Under the pieces are notes generated by a model. The model ran no database searches and was not told the DNA's origin. It saw nothing but the letters and a program-made list of their open reading frames with translations. A DNA stretch of 64,000 nt from Zoogloea sp. (GTDB lineage: Bacteria; Pseudomonadota; Gammaproteobacteria; Burkholderiales; Rhodocyclaceae): assembly GCF_023150065.1 (NCBI RefSeq), contig NZ_JAKLLN010000001.1, positions 124,001 through 188,000 on the forward strand. Reading direction: 5' to 3'. Numbering within the stretch: position 1 is the first letter of the stretch; the number at the start of each line of letters is the position of its first letter. Below, piece after piece: positions 1 to 9,986 of this stretch. A program made the position numbers and the translations under genes.

Positions 1-52
1 TGGCTCTTTCCTGACCGTGGCAGACGTGCTTGCCGCCCGGAAAGCCCCGTAA
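1..52 (+). CDS. folC: FolC, C-terminal tail only (partial)
   Basis: The first 17 complete codons of the window read GSFLTVADVLAARKAP and stop at TAA 50-52. This matches the extreme C-terminus of folylpolyglutamate synthase / dihydrofolate synthase, which commonly ends with GSFxTVA and a short tail. In many betaproteobacteria folC lies directly upstream of the SPOR-domain gene, cvpA and purF, as here. The rest of the gene is outside the window, so the call depends on a short tail plus synteny. Confidence 0.7.
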   Translation, partial: GSFLTVADVLAARKAP

Positions 53-68
53 TTGGTATAGCAGCAAG

Positions 69-854
69 ATGGCGGACAACGATTCCCAGGTTGACCTCAA
101 GAAGCGCGCCCGCAGGCGCCTCGTCGGATCCGCTGCGCTCGCCCTCGCGGCAGCCATCGTCCTTCCGATGGTGATGGATCATGAGCCTCGCACGCCCTTG
201 CAGGACGTTCAGATTCGCATCCCCGGTCAGGAAGGCAGCAACTTCACATCCCGCGTGATCACTGGCAAGGGGCCGACGCCGAGCCAGCCTGTTGCGGGTG
301 CCGTGGCTGAGGAGACCGCGCCTCCTATTGTGGATGACGTCGCGCGTCGCAAGTCTGAGCCTGAGGCGGACAGCCCGGTGTTCAAGCCGGGCGAGGAGCT
401 CATTCCTCCTCCCCGCAAGGTGGATCAGCCCAAGGCAGATGCCCGGGCCGAAGTGCCTTCCAAACCAGATCCCAAACTTGAAGCTGCAAAGCAGAAAGAG
501 AAAGAGCGGGAGAAGGAGCGTGATCGGGAACGCGAGCGGGAGAAGGAAAGAGAGAAGGAGAAGGCCCAGGCTGAGGCTGCTCGTGCGAAGGCACTGCTTG
601 CAGGCACCACTCCGAAGGCGAGTGGCCCGGACAGCCCCCACGTGGTGTCGCTCGGAGCCTATCGCGAGGCCTCCAACGTTGCCGGACTCCGTGCCAAGTT
701 GAAGGCCGAGGGCTATTCTTCTTACGTGGAGCCCCTGGGCGACAAGGTGCGGGTTCGGGCCGGGCCGTTTCCGAACAAGGCTGCTGCCGACAAAGCTGCA
801 GCACGGATCAGCAAGATCCTGGGCGTTTCTGCGTCCGTGGCGGCCAAACCCTGA
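69..854 (+). CDS. SPOR-domain inner-membrane protein (DedD-like)
   Basis: The protein is 261 residues. It has a short basic cytoplasmic N-terminus (KKRARRRL), one membrane segment at about 18-36, a long Pro/Glu/Lys-rich periplasmic linker, and a C-terminal SPOR domain at about 185-260 (VVSLGAYREASN, then VRVRAGPFPNKAAADKAA). SPOR domains bind denuded glycan strands at the division septum, and DedD is a cell-division member with this layout. The linker at about 140-178 is almost pure Lys/Glu/Arg and is probably helical. I take ATG 69 as the start because residues before it (MPPGKPRNW) overlap the folC tail and are unlike the family. The gene sits between folC and cvpA, the usual place for this family in proteobacteria. 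Confidence 0.85.
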   Translation: MADNDSQVDLKKRARRRLVGSAALALAAAIVLPMVMDHEPRTPLQDVQIRIPGQEGSNFTSRVITGKGPTPSQPVAGAVAEETAPPIVDDVARRKSEPEADSPVFKPGEELIPPPRKVDQPKADARAEVPSKPDPKLEAAKQKEKEREKERDREREREKEREKEKAQAEAARAKALLAGTTPKASGPDSPHVVSLGAYREASNVAGLRAKLKAEGYSSYVEPLGDKVRVRAGPFPNKAAADKAAARISKILGVSASVAAKP

Positions 855-867
855 CAGCGTCTGACAC

Positions 868-1359
868 TTGAACGGTCTTGATTACGCCCTTCTGGGCCTG
901 CTGGGATTGTCGGCTGTGCTGGGTTTCTGGCGTGGCCTGCTATCCGAGATCGTGGCATTGGGTGCCTGGATATTGGCGTTTTTCACGGCTAGGGCGTTCA
1001 TGTCCGACGTTCAGCCGTATACCTCCACCTGGGTCAAGGAGCCCATGCTCCAGGGCGCGGCAGCTTTTCTGCTGGTGTTTGTCGCCATCCTGATTGTGGT
1101 GGCGCTGGTGCGTTGGTTGTTGAGTGAGTTGATTCGGGCTGCCGGACTGGGTATCGCAGACCGTTTCCTGGGTGCCTGTTTCGGCTTGATGCGTGGTGGC
1201 GTGATCGTTTTTGCAGTGGCCTTGCTCGTCGGCATCGGCGGCTTTGCCAAGGAGGCGTGGTGGCAGGCGGCCCAGTTGTCGGCCCCCCTCGAAACCGCTG
1301 TGATGGCTTCCAGACCGTGGCTCCCCGAGCTTCTGGCAAATAGACTTAGATACCGATAG
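868..1359 (+). CDS. cvpA: CvpA family membrane protein
   Basis: This 163-residue hydrophobic protein has about four membrane helices and opens with [12 protein letters not shown], typical of CvpA (colicin V production protein). CvpA has been linked to colicin V export, biofilm formation and envelope homeostasis, but its biochemical role is unsettled. It lies 13 bp after the SPOR gene and 10 bp before purF, the conserved E. coli-like arrangement. The start appears to be TTG 868; no ATG in this frame gives the usual N-terminus, and the ribosome binding site is weak. Confidence 0.9.
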   Translation: MNGLDYALLGLLGLSAVLGFWRGLLSEIVALGAWILAFFTARAFMSDVQPYTSTWVKEPMLQGAAAFLLVFVAILIVVALVRWLLSELIRAAGLGIADRFLGACFGLMRGGVIVFAVALLVGIGGFAKEAWWQAAQLSAPLETAVMASRPWLPELLANRLRYR

Positions 1360-1369
1360 GTGGTTTGAA

Positions 1370-2899
1370 ATGTGTGGGATTCTGGGCGTAGTAGCGACGA
1401 CACCCGTCAATCAGCTTCTTTATGATGGTCTGCAGGTGCTTCAGCACCGGGGGCAGGACGCGGCCGGCATTGCCACTGCCGAGGGCGGAAAGTTCCACAT
1501 GCACAAGGCCTCCGGTCTTGTTCGTGATGCGTTTCGCACGCGCAACATGCGTGACCTGCCGGGCAACTGGGGGATTGCACATGTCCGTTACCCTACCGCT
1601 GGTTCGGCTTCGGCTGCCGCAGAAGCGCAGCCTTTCTATGTGAATTCGCCTTTCGGGCTGATGTTGGCCCATAACGGCAACCTCACCAACTCCGAAGAGC
1701 TCAAGCGGGAGATGTTCCTCTCCGACCTGCGGCACATCAACACCAACTCGGATTCGGAAGTGTTGCTCAATGTGCTGGCCCATGAGTTGCAGGCCGCAGC
1801 CAAGAGCTTCCGTCTGGACGAAGAAACCGTGTTCACGGCAGTTGCAGGTGTGCATCGCCGTTGCCGTGGTGCCTATGCCACGGTCGCCATGATCTCCGGA
1901 ACCGGCCTGCTGGCCTTCCGTGATCCTTACGGCATCCGGCCGTTGGTCATCGGGCGCAATGACACGCCCAAGGGTACCGAATGGCTGGTGGCGTCCGAGA
2001 GCGTGGCCCTTGATGTGATGGGCTTCAAGCTCGTCCGCGATGTGGCTCCGGGCGAGGCCATCCTGATCGATACGGAAGGCCGCTTCCATAGCCGCCAGTG
2101 CGCGAGCCACACGGTACATGCGCCCTGCATGTTCGAGTTTGTCTATCTCGCCCGTCCGGATTCGCTGATCGACGGGATCTCGGTGTACGACGCACGTATC
2201 AAGATGGGCGAGTTCCTTGCGCGCAAGCTGCGTTCCACGATGCCGCACCTGAAGGTGGATGTGGTCATTCCCATCCCCGACTCCAGTCGCCCGTCGGCCA
2301 TGGAAATGGCCCATCAGTTGAACGTCCCTTATCGTGAGGGGTTCGTCAAGAACCGCTACATCGGCCGCACCTTCATCATGCCGGGGCAGGCCATCCGGCG
2401 TAAATCGGTGCGTCAGAAGCTCAATACCATCCATCAGGAATTCAAGGGCAAGAACGTGCTGCTGGTGGACGACTCCATCGTGCGAGGTACCACCAGCCGC
2501 GAGATTGTCCAGATGGCCCGGGATGCAGGTGCAAGCAAGGTCTTCATGGCCTCCGCGGCACCTCCCGTGCGTTACGCCAACGTGTATGGTATCGACATGC
2601 CGACCAAGGGCGAGCTGATTGCGAGCGACCGCACCGAGGAAGAGATCTGCGCCGAGATCGGTGCCGATGCCCTGATCTACCAGGATCTGGATGACCTGAA
2701 GCTGGCTGTTCAGGCAATCAATCCGGCCATTTCGGTGTTCGAAACCTCCTGTTTCGATGGTTTCTACGTAACCGGTGACGTCACGCAGGAATACCTCACC
2801 GGGGTTGAATCCCTGCGTAACGATGCGGCTGGCAAGCCTGTCAACGAGGATGGCGGTGGTCAGATGGACCTCAATCTTGTGTCCCGGAGCGAAAGTTGA
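1370..2899 (+). CDS. purF: Amidophosphoribosyltransferase
   Basis: PurF transfers the glutamine amide to PRPP to make 5-phosphoribosylamine, the committed step of purine synthesis. The 509-residue protein starts MCGILGVV, placing the N-terminal nucleophile Cys directly after Met, so no propeptide is needed. The glutaminase half shows [11 protein letters not shown] and an AHNGNLTN motif. The C-terminal phosphoribosyltransferase half has the PRPP loop [14 protein letters not shown] at about 362-375. Length and motifs are normal for the short proteobacterial type. The stop codon overlaps the metZ start. Confidence 0.98.
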   Translation: MCGILGVVATTPVNQLLYDGLQVLQHRGQDAAGIATAEGGKFHMHKASGLVRDAFRTRNMRDLPGNWGIAHVRYPTAGSASAAAEAQPFYVNSPFGLMLAHNGNLTNSEELKREMFLSDLRHINTNSDSEVLLNVLAHELQAAAKSFRLDEETVFTAVAGVHRRCRGAYATVAMISGTGLLAFRDPYGIRPLVIGRNDTPKGTEWLVASESVALDVMGFKLVRDVAPGEAILIDTEGRFHSRQCASHTVHAPCMFEFVYLARPDSLIDGISVYDARIKMGEFLARKLRSTMPHLKVDVVIPIPDSSRPSAMEMAHQLNVPYREGFVKNRYIGRTFIMPGQAIRRKSVRQKLNTIHQEFKGKNVLLVDDSIVRGTTSREIVQMARDAGASKVFMASAAPPVRYANVYGIDMPTKGELIASDRTEEEICAEIGADALIYQDLDDLKLAVQAINPAISVFETSCFDGFYVTGDVTQEYLTGVESLRNDAAGKPVNEDGGGQMDLNLVSRSES

Positions 2900-4086
2900 G
2901 CCAGCATCCCAAGGAAGGGCTGGATCTCGATACCCTGGCCGTCCGGTCGGGGATCGAGCGTAGCCAGTTCAACGAGCATTCCGAAGCCCTGTACCTTACG
3001 TCCAGCTTCGTCTTCGAGAGCGCCGCCCAGGCGGCGGCGCGTTTCTCGGGTGAAGAGGAGGGGAACGTCTACGCCCGCTTCACCAATCCCACCGTTACGG
3101 CGATGCAGCAGCGTCTGGCGGCCCTTGAAGGGGCCGAGGCCTGCGTGGCCACGGCCTCGGGTATGGCTGCAATCATGTCGACCGTGATGGCGTTGCTCAG
3201 CGCCGGTGACCATATCGTTGCGTCGCGCGGCCTGTTCGGTGCAACGCAACAGCTGTTCGGTAACATCCTTTCCCGCTTCGGTATCGAAACGACCTTCGTG
3301 CCGGCGACCGACCTGGATGCCTACCGTGCTGCGGTGACGCCGAAGACACGCTTGTTCTTTGTCGAGTCCCCGTCGAACCCGCTTACCGAACTGGTGGATA
3401 TCCCGGCCGTGGCCGCGATTGCGCACGAGGCTGGCGTGCTGCTGGCAGTGGACAATTGCTTCTGTTCGCCGGCCCTGCAGCAGCCCCTCAAGCTGGGCGC
3501 CGATCTGGTGATCCACTCCGCCACCAAGTATCTGGACGGTCAGGGGCGGGTGCTGGGTGGCGCGGTATGTGGCAGCAAGGCCTTGGTGGACGAAGTGTTC
3601 AAATTCCTGCGCACTGCAGGTCCGTGCATTTCGCCGTTCAATGCCTGGGTGATCCTGAAGGGGCTTGAAACCTTGCGCATCCGCATGGAAGCCCAGTCTG
3701 CTGCGGCGCTGGAGCTGGCCCGCTGGCTCGAGGCCCAACCCCAGGTGGCCCGCGTGTATTACCCGGGTTTGCCATCGCACCCGCAGCACGAATTGGCGTG
3801 TCGGCAGCAGAGCAGCGGCGGTGCGATTGTCAGCTTCGAGGTGCGCGGTGGGCGCGAAGAGGCCTGGAAGGTGGTGGATGCGACCCGTATCGTGTCGATT
3901 ACCGCCAATCTTGGGGATACCAAGACCACCTTGACCCATCCGGCGTCGACAACCCACGGGCGCATCTCCGCGGAAGCACGTGAAGCCTCGGGGATTCTTG
4001 AAAGTCTGCTGCGTGTTGCGGTGGGACTGGAGTCGGTGGATGACCTGAAGGCCGATCTGGCCCGTGGTCTGGCGCTTATCGCCTGA
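2896..4086 (+). CDS. metZ: O-succinylhomoserine sulfhydrylase
   Basis: This is a 396-residue Cys/Met-metabolism PLP enzyme. In proteobacteria MetZ makes homocysteine directly from O-succinylhomoserine and sulfide. The PLP lysine is in [11 protein letters not shown] (about Lys211), and the substrate-pocket segment [15 protein letters not shown] is present. The apparent start is TTG 2896, which shares TTGA with the purF stop and implies translational coupling. purF-metZ adjacency is common in betaproteobacteria and supports MetZ over cystathionine gamma-synthase or beta-lyase, though sequence alone does not fully separate these relatives. Confidence 0.92.
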   Translation: MSQHPKEGLDLDTLAVRSGIERSQFNEHSEALYLTSSFVFESAAQAAARFSGEEEGNVYARFTNPTVTAMQQRLAALEGAEACVATASGMAAIMSTVMALLSAGDHIVASRGLFGATQQLFGNILSRFGIETTFVPATDLDAYRAAVTPKTRLFFVESPSNPLTELVDIPAVAAIAHEAGVLLAVDNCFCSPALQQPLKLGADLVIHSATKYLDGQGRVLGGAVCGSKALVDEVFKFLRTAGPCISPFNAWVILKGLETLRIRMEAQSAAALELARWLEAQPQVARVYYPGLPSHPQHELACRQQSSGGAIVSFEVRGGREEAWKVVDATRIVSITANLGDTKTTLTHPASTTHGRISAEAREASGILESLLRVAVGLESVDDLKADLARGLALIA

Positions 4087-4092
4087 GCAAGT

Positions 4093-4830
4093 TCATGCAA
4101 GGGGCTGGCGGGACAAGCTTCCGTCAGCCCAGACGAGCACTTCTCCGCTCGCCTTTCCCGCTTCTTCCCTCCAGTCGGCCAGCACCCAGCGTTCGCAGCT
4201 GTGACCATCCACGTCAAGGTGGTGGAGGGCGGGCCGATGGGTATGGCCGTGAATCAGGCCGGGATAGCCATGTTCGCGGAGAAGGGCGGCGATGGCCTCT
4301 TCATTCGCATCCATGATCTCGGCGCTCTTGCCTGCCTTGGCGGCTTCGCTTTTCTGGCGTACGCCCGCGATGAAGTGTTTGCGGGCGGCAAGGGGCTGGC
4401 TCAGAAACTGTGCCTGATAGGCCGGGGTACGGACTTGCGCGCGAAAGGCCTGGTAGGCCACATCATCGGTGCATAGGCTGTCGCCATGACACAGCAGCAC
4501 AGCCTGGGGGCCGAGATGAATCAGTGAGGGCTCGGGCAAGATCTCGAGCCTGGCCCGGCGGGCAAAATCGGCGCCGATCAGGAAGTCCCGGTTGCCGGGC
4601 ATGAAATGGATGCGGGTGCCACCGTCGGCAAGCGCAGCCAGTTGTCGTGCCAGATCGCCGTTCAGGGGGTCGTCCTGATCGTCGTCCCCCGCCCAGTACT
4701 CGTAGAGATCACCCAGGATGTAGAGTGACTCGGCATTCCGGGCCGGGCCGGCGAGATAGCGCTCGAAGACCGCAGTCAGTGCGGGGCGGTCGACCGTGAG
4801 ATGCAGGTCGGAAATGAAATGAACTTGCAT
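4093..4830 (-). CDS. lpxH: UDP-2,3-diacylglucosamine diphosphatase
   Basis: LpxH cleaves UDP-2,3-diacylglucosamine to lipid X in lipid A synthesis, acting at the inner face of the membrane. The 245-residue protein carries the calcineurin-type metallophosphatase motifs in order: FISDLHL, ILGDLYEYW, GNRDFL, CHGD and HGHTHRP. Length is typical. It converges with metZ with only 6 bp between the stop codons. It is the last gene of a minus-strand run after the two cyclophilins, 26 bp downstream of ppiB. Confidence 0.96.
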   Translation of the reverse strand: MQVHFISDLHLTVDRPALTAVFERYLAGPARNAESLYILGDLYEYWAGDDDQDDPLNGDLARQLAALADGGTRIHFMPGNRDFLIGADFARRARLEILPEPSLIHLGPQAVLLCHGDSLCTDDVAYQAFRAQVRTPAYQAQFLSQPLAARKHFIAGVRQKSEAAKAGKSAEIMDANEEAIAALLREHGYPGLIHGHTHRPALHHLDVDGHSCERWVLADWREEAGKASGEVLVWADGSLSRQPLA

Positions 4831-4856
4831 GCGTCTCGCGCCCCTGGTGAGCCGGT

Positions 4857-5351
4857 TTAGATGATCTCTGCGCTCTGGATGACCACGTCTTCCTTGGGGA
4901 CATCCTGATGGAAGCCGCTGGTGCCTGTCTTTACGCCCTTGATCTTCTCGACCACATCCATGCCTTCGCTGACCTTGCCGAAGACACAGTAGCCCCAGCC
5001 CTGCATGTCGGGGGAGCGATGGTTGAGGAACTCGTTGTCGGCAACGTTGATGAAGAACTGGGCGGTGGCCGAGTGGGGGGCGTTGGTACGGGCCATGGCG
5101 ATGGTGCCGGCATCGTTCTTGAGGCCGTTGTTGGCTTCATTCTGGATGGGCTCGCCACAGGGCTTCTGCTTCATGCCCGGCTCGAAGCCGCCACCCTGGA
5201 TCATGAAACCGTTGATCACACGATGGAAAACGGTGTTGTTGTAGTGGCCGGCTTCCACGTAGGCCAGAAAGTTCTTGACCGTTTCGGGGGCTTTTTCGGC
5301 ATCCAGTTCGAGAACAATGTCGCCGTGATTGGTGGTGAGTTTGACAGCCAT
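4857..5351 (-). CDS. ppiB: Cytoplasmic peptidyl-prolyl isomerase (cyclophilin B)
   Basis: This 164-residue cyclophilin has no signal peptide. Family motifs are visible: [14 protein letters not shown], the [17 protein letters not shown] active-site strand with its Gln-Phe-Phe core, and [15 protein letters not shown]. It catalyses cis-trans isomerisation of X-Pro bonds in the cytoplasm. It follows a periplasmic paralogue by 27 bp and precedes lpxH, the cyclophilin-lpxH order seen in many proteobacteria. Confidence 0.95.
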   Translation of the reverse strand: MAVKLTTNHGDIVLELDAEKAPETVKNFLAYVEAGHYNNTVFHRVINGFMIQGGGFEPGMKQKPCGEPIQNEANNGLKNDAGTIAMARTNAPHSATAQFFINVADNEFLNHRSPDMQGWGYCVFGKVSEGMDVVEKIKGVKTGTSGFHQDVPKEDVVIQSAEII

Positions 5352-5378
5352 GGGGTGCTCCTGTTGGAAAGGGGATCG

Positions 5379-5948
5379 TTATTTGGCAGCTTTTTCGGGC
5401 AGCTGGCGGGCCGATTCAATGGTGATCGGAGTCGCGGGAACGTCCCGATGGAAGCCTCGGGTGGTCGTCGGCTCCTTGCCGATCTTGCGGACCACGTCCA
5501 TGCCTTCCGTCACCTTGCCGAAAACGGTGTAGCCCCAGCCGTCCGGGGACGGGTAGTTGAGGGACCGGTTGTCTTCAAGGTTGATGAAGAACTGGGCCGT
5601 GGCCGAGTGCGGATTCTGGGTGCGGGCCATGGCGATGGTGCCCGCATCGTTCTTGAGGCCGTTCTTGCCTTCGTTCTCGACCGGGGCACGCGTCGCCTTT
5701 TCTTCCATGGCGCTGTTCATGCCACCGCCCTGGATCATGAAGCCGTTGATCACCCGGTGAAAGATCAGGCCGTTGTAATGGCCGCTCTTCACATATTCGA
5801 GAAAGTTGGCGACGGTCTTGGGCGCCTTTTCGGGGTAGAGCTCGAGGACGACGTTGCCAGCGCTGGTCTTCAGTTCGACCAGGGGATTCGCGGCTGCAGC
5901 GAGGAGAGCGTGGCCAGCCAGTGCGGCGGCAAGGAGGAGTTTCTTCAT
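5379..5948 (-). CDS. ppiA: Periplasmic peptidyl-prolyl isomerase (cyclophilin A type)
   Basis: This 189-residue cyclophilin has a Sec signal peptide ([20 protein letters not shown], cleavage expected near residue 20). The catalytic core repeats the motifs of the next gene: [32 protein letters not shown] and [15 protein letters not shown]. It should act on periplasmic or outer-membrane proteins. The tandem pair of exported and cytosolic forms looks like an old duplication with one copy retargeted. Confidence 0.93.
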   Translation of the reverse strand: MKKLLLAAALAGHALLAAAANPLVELKTSAGNVVLELYPEKAPKTVANFLEYVKSGHYNGLIFHRVINGFMIQGGGMNSAMEEKATRAPVENEGKNGLKNDAGTIAMARTQNPHSATAQFFINLEDNRSLNYPSPDGWGYTVFGKVTEGMDVVRKIGKEPTTTRGFHRDVPATPITIESARQLPEKAAK

Positions 5949-5980
5949 GGGAGTCCTGTGTTGTTTGGCGAGGTGCGCGG

Positions 5981-7177
5981 TCAGGCGAAGCCTTCGTAGA
6001 TGATCTTCCAGCGACCACCTTCCTTGATCCAGTACTGACGCTTCTTCAGGACGTTGGAGAGGTTGTTGCTGCGGTAATCCTGTTCAAAGGTGACGACAAT
6101 CATGTCCTCCTTGCCCGGGTTGCGGAAGACGCTGAGCTTGCTCAGCTCGACCTTGACCCAGGACTTGCTTGCGGCCACCTGGTGCTTCTGTCTGGACCAC
6201 AGGGAGAAATCCCCTTCGTTGTTGCGGAAGGAGCGGGAATAGTGGGAAAGGTAGCGATCCACATCGCGACTCTCCCAGTCCTTGCGCCAGGCTTCGATTT
6301 CGCGGTTGAGGGCGGTGCGTTCGCTTGCCCAGTCGTCAAGGCTCAGCCATTCGATGGTGTTGCTGATGATGACCGGCGTAAGCCCGACTTGAAGGTAACC
6401 GGAAAGGGCGTCCAGATCCTGGTTGGTCAGCACCACGCAGCCATCGGAGGCGCGAGGAGGGCGGGAATAGGTGTCGCTGGGGGTGCCGTGCAGCCAGATG
6501 CCGTGCCCGTTACGCCCCTGCTGCCTGTCCCACTCGTTGGGGTAATTGATCGGAAAGGCGCCGCTGCCGTAGAAGTCGGAAAGCTTCTGGCGCGGCAGAT
6601 TGGCAGTGACGTGATAAACGCCTACCGGCGTGCGCTTGTCGCCCTCTCGGGTCTTTTCTGCACCGAGCTTGCCGTGGGCAATGTAGTAATCCGCCACGAA
6701 GCGCGGGCGTCCGCCATCGTTCTGATAGATGTAAAGCCGGGAGCGCTGGGTGTCCACCACAATCGCAAACTTCTGATCGGGCTCCATCTGCAGCAGGTAG
6801 CGCGGGACGTAATTGCTCGGTGGACGGTTGCGGTAGGCCTTGAGGCGGGCAACAGCCTCTTCACGCAGATCGGCGAGCTTTTCTGCCGGTGCATCCGGCG
6901 ATCCGCCAAAGGCGCTCAAGGGGCGCGTGCGGGCGAGGAGCAGGTCGCCACGGATCAGGTGTGCAAGACGGAAGTTGGGGTAGCGCACCAGGAGTGCATC
7001 CACCTTTTTAAGGGCTTCGTCCGTCTTGCGTTGCTCGATGGCGCGGATCACCTCGCCCAGGGCGACGTCCGCGTCGGCGACGGACGCACCCACACCGCCC
7101 GAGCCGGAGGCTGCGAGAGAAATACATGTAAGGGCCAGAGCCAGCCCCGAGCGCAAGGCGACCCGCAAACGGTGCAT
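5981..7177 (-). CDS. L,D-transpeptidase (YkuD) with C-terminal NTF2-like domain
   Basis: The protein is 398 residues from ATG 7177. It has a signal peptide ([20 protein letters not shown]), then a helical region, then the YkuD catalytic domain at about 120-260, then a C-terminal domain at about 285-398 of the NTF2/SnoaL type. The catalytic pair is His230 (LHGTPSD) and Cys247 (ASDGCVVL). The usual Arg after the catalytic Cys (GCIR) is Val here, as in some YafK/Cds6-like branches. Such enzymes crosslink peptidoglycan, attach proteins to it, or cleave those bonds; which applies is unclear. The ATG shares TGATG with the stop of the TPR gene upstream, so the two are translationally coupled. An in-frame ATG at 7210 lies inside the TPR gene and lacks a signal-like sequence. 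Confidence 0.88.
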   Translation of the reverse strand: MHRLRVALRSGLALALTCISLAASGSGGVGASVADADVALGEVIRAIEQRKTDEALKKVDALLVRYPNFRLAHLIRGDLLLARTRPLSAFGGSPDAPAEKLADLREEAVARLKAYRNRPPSNYVPRYLLQMEPDQKFAIVVDTQRSRLYIYQNDGGRPRFVADYYIAHGKLGAEKTREGDKRTPVGVYHVTANLPRQKLSDFYGSGAFPINYPNEWDRQQGRNGHGIWLHGTPSDTYSRPPRASDGCVVLTNQDLDALSGYLQVGLTPVIISNTIEWLSLDDWASERTALNREIEAWRKDWESRDVDRYLSHYSRSFRNNEGDFSLWSRQKHQVAASKSWVKVELSKLSVFRNPGKEDMIVVTFEQDYRSNNLSNVLKKRQYWIKEGGRWKIIYEGFA

Positions 7178-8301
7178 CAACCGCCGACCCGCTCCTGCTG
7201 GATCACCCACTTGCCGTCCTGATTGATGAGGTTGAGTGTCTTGTTGGAAGACGTGGACAGGTTTGCGGAGCGATAGTGCTGACGAAGTTTGACGGTGGCG
7301 CGATCACCGTTGACGGAGACGACCTTGACGTTCTCCAGGTCGACTTCGATGGTCCCCGGCTTGGTGAGGCGCTGGGTGCGCTCCTCTTCCCAGGCCTTGC
7401 GGTTCAGGCCCTTGGGCGGCTCGAAATCACGGGCGTAGTGCCCGAGATAGGATCTCACGTCCTTGCGTGCCCACGAACCGGCCCAGCTCTGCACCGCCTT
7501 TGAGATGGCTGCGGCCTGGGGTGGCGTTTCGTCCTTGGGCTCGGGGCGCTTGGCGACCGGCTTGGGTTCTTCCTTGACGACCGGTGCGGGGGCCGGGGCG
7601 GAAGCGGGGGCTGCTGCGACCGCAGGCTTGGTCGAGGCGACCACGGCAGGCGCTTGGGCCGGGGTGGCAGTTGCAGGGGCGGGAGCGGGCTTGGCCGGAG
7701 CCGGTGGCACCACAGCTGGCGTCGGGGCGGAAGGTTTGGGCGCTGCGACAGGGGCTGCTGCGACGGCCGGTGCTGCCGGTCGGCCGGGCTTGCCACCCGA
7801 GACGCTGATCATTTCCCGGATGAGGGCGAGCTTGTTCTGGGCCGCCACGTTCGACGAGTCCAGGGCGAGGGCCTTGTCGTAGGCCTGGCTTGCCAGACGG
7901 GCGTAGATGTCACCGAGATTTTCGTGGGCCGTGGCGTAGCTCGGATGGGTCCGGATGGCCATTTCGAGCGCGTTGCGTGCCTTGTCGTACTGGCGCTGCT
8001 GGGCATACAGAACGGCGAGGTTGTTATAGGGCTCGGGGAGCTCTGGATAATCCTCGGTCAGCTTCTGGAACACAACGATCGCTTCGGCGCCACGATTGAG
8101 TTCGGAGAGCACGACACCCTTGAGAAAGCGCACCTGAGCGTCCCGCGGCTTGGAGGCGAGCATGCTGTCGGCGCGTTCGAGGGCCTGGGAGAACTGCCCC
8201 TGTTTGACCAGGGCTTGCAGATCCTGGATGGGGTCGGCCCGGACAGGGCTGCAGATCAGACTTGCGAGTAGCAGGGAGGCGGCCAGGGCTCGTTTTGACA
8301 T
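7177..8301 (-). CDS. Exported TPR protein with C-terminal NTF2-like domain
   Basis: The protein is 374 residues. It has a signal peptide (MSKRALAASLLLASLICSPVRA), at least three TPR repeats at about 25-165 (SQALERADSMLA, AIVVFQKLTEDYPELPEPYN, ALEMAIRTHPSYATAHENLG), a low-complexity Ala/Pro linker at about 175-265, and a C-terminal domain at about 270-374. That last domain resembles the C-terminal domain of the following L,D-transpeptidase: both have VxxYLxHYxRxF and a QxYRSxNLS strand. I chose ATG 8301 because upstream residues are not signal-like. The partner gene, export signal and linker suggest a periplasmic scaffold working with the transpeptidase; this is inference. Confidence 0.85.
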   Translation of the reverse strand: MSKRALAASLLLASLICSPVRADPIQDLQALVKQGQFSQALERADSMLASKPRDAQVRFLKGVVLSELNRGAEAIVVFQKLTEDYPELPEPYNNLAVLYAQQRQYDKARNALEMAIRTHPSYATAHENLGDIYARLASQAYDKALALDSSNVAAQNKLALIREMISVSGGKPGRPAAPAVAAAPVAAPKPSAPTPAVVPPAPAKPAPAPATATPAQAPAVVASTKPAVAAAPASAPAPAPVVKEEPKPVAKRPEPKDETPPQAAAISKAVQSWAGSWARKDVRSYLGHYARDFEPPKGLNRKAWEEERTQRLTKPGTIEVDLENVKVVSVNGDRATVKLRQHYRSANLSTSSNKTLNLINQDGKWVIQQERVGG

Positions 8302-8518
8302 GTGATATGATTCGCCAGCGCGCGCGGGCACGCGGAGGCTGTTGTTTTCAGGTTGATTGCCAGCTGCGTATTTTATCAAGAAGCTCCGCTGCCTACCATG
8401 AGCGCCTCCCGGTTTCTTCGATCGCGGCCCCGTGAGCCGCGCAGTGCCTGCAGGGCCGCCACGCAGTGCGGTCGTACAGTCAAATTCTCCATCCTACGGT
8501 TTCAGTGCGGTCTCTCTC

Positions 8519-9901
8519 ATGTTGAAAATTCATAACTCCCTTTCGCGCAAGAAGGAGCAGTTCACCCCCATCGAGCCCGGCAAGGTCCGCATGTATGTCT
8601 GCGGAATGACTGTCTATGATTATTGCCATCTGGGGCATGCACGGGTGATGGTGGTGTTCGACATGGTGGTGCGCTGGTTGCGGTCGAGCGACTACACGGT
8701 GACTTATGTCCGCAACATCACCGACATCGATGACAAAATCATCAAGCGTGCGGGTGAGAACGGGGAGAGCATCCGGGCCCTGACCGACCGCTTCATTGCC
8801 GCGATGCATGAGGATGCGGATGCACTGGGGGTTCAGCGCCCCGACCATGAGCCCCGTGCGACCGAGTACGTGGAGCCGATGCAAAAGCTGATCTCGGAGC
8901 TCGTCGGGCATGGGCTCGCCTACAAGGCGGACAACGAGGACGTTTGCTTTGCGGTGCGCAAGTTTGATGGATACGGAAAGCTGTCCGGCAAGTCGCTGGA
9001 TGAGTTGCGCGCGGGTGAGCGTGTTGAGGTGGCGGGCGGCAAGCAGGATCCCCTGGATTTTGTGCTCTGGAAGCATGCCCGGGTGGATGAGCCCGAAGAG
9101 GTCAAGTGGGCCTCACCCTGGGGGGTTGGCAGGCCTGGCTGGCACATCGAATGCTCGGCGATGAGTTCCGAGTTGCTCGGTGCGCAGTTCGACATCCATG
9201 GTGGCGGCGCCGATCTGCAGTTTCCCCACCATGAAAACGAGATTGCCCAGAGCGAAGGGGCACACCAGTGTTCCTTCGTGAATTACTGGATGCACAACGG
9301 GTTCGTGCGTGTGGACGATGAGAAGATGTCCAAGAGCCTGGGCAATTTCTTCACCATCCGCGACGTGCTCAAGGAATACGCACCAGAGGTGGTACGTTTC
9401 TTCATCCTGCGTGCCCACTACAGAAGCCCGCTCAACTATTCCGACGCCCACCTCGTGGATGCGCGCAATGCGCTTTCCCGTCTGTACACGGCCTTGCGCA
9501 ATGTGCCGCCGACGGATCTGCCCGCAGTGGATTGGTCGGCGCCCATGGCGGCCCGCTTCAAGCTCGCCATGGACGACGATTTCAACACGGCGGAGGCGCT
9601 GGCTGTTCTCTTTGATCTGGCAGCCGAGGTGAATCGGAGCCAGTCTGCCGAAGTGGCTGGCCTGCTCAAGGCCTTGGGCAAGGTATTGGGTTTGCTGGAG
9701 CAGGAGCCCACCGCGTTCCTGCAGGGCGGCGCTGACAGTTCGGGCGACGATACGGCCGCGATCGAAGCCCGGATCGAGGCACGGATCTCCGCCAAGAAGG
9801 CGCGCAATTTTGCCGAAGCCGACCGTATCCGTGCCGAATTGCTGGCTGAGGGTATTGCCCTGGAGGACACGGCCCAGGGGACGATCTGGCGCCGTGCCTG
9901 A
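8519..9901 (+). CDS. cysS: Cysteinyl-tRNA synthetase
   Basis: This 460-residue class I aminoacyl-tRNA synthetase charges tRNA-Cys. It shows the HIGH-type motif (YCHLGHARV), the KMSKS loop ([11 protein letters not shown]) and zinc ligands in [17 protein letters not shown] and [12 protein letters not shown], which exclude non-cognate amino acids. The start is taken at ATG 8519 ([13 protein letters not shown]), the family N-terminus; an in-frame ATG at 8432 would add 29 atypical residues. A terminator follows at 9935. Confidence 0.97.
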   Translation: MLKIHNSLSRKKEQFTPIEPGKVRMYVCGMTVYDYCHLGHARVMVVFDMVVRWLRSSDYTVTYVRNITDIDDKIIKRAGENGESIRALTDRFIAAMHEDADALGVQRPDHEPRATEYVEPMQKLISELVGHGLAYKADNEDVCFAVRKFDGYGKLSGKSLDELRAGERVEVAGGKQDPLDFVLWKHARVDEPEEVKWASPWGVGRPGWHIECSAMSSELLGAQFDIHGGGADLQFPHHENEIAQSEGAHQCSFVNYWMHNGFVRVDDEKMSKSLGNFFTIRDVLKEYAPEVVRFFILRAHYRSPLNYSDAHLVDARNALSRLYTALRNVPPTDLPAVDWSAPMAARFKLAMDDDFNTAEALAVLFDLAAEVNRSQSAEVAGLLKALGKVLGLLEQEPTAFLQGGADSSGDDTAAIEARIEARISAKKARNFAEADRIRAELLAEGIALEDTAQGTIWRRA

Positions 9902-9934
9902 TCTTCACTGAAGCACTTTCCCGCGTTGAAAATG

Positions 9935-9961
9935 AATAAGGCCACCTGGAGTGGCCTTATT
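9935..9961. terminator. Bidirectional intrinsic terminator after cysS
   Basis: A perfect 11-bp stem, AATAAGGCCAC / GTGGCCTTATT, encloses a 5-base loop CTGGA. The A/T ends of the stem give a U tract in either direction. It sits between the stop of cysS (+) and the stop of the convergent binding-protein gene (-), so it can serve both. Confidence 0.85.
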
Positions 9962-9986
9962 TACGTTCATGGGCTGGTGGTGTGCG

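Noticed and set aside
4908-7222. Long plus-strand frames opposite the cyclophilins and the L,D-transpeptidase
   Set aside because: They span two unrelated genes and the gap between them, with low-complexity Gly/Val/Asp content typical of antisense shadows.
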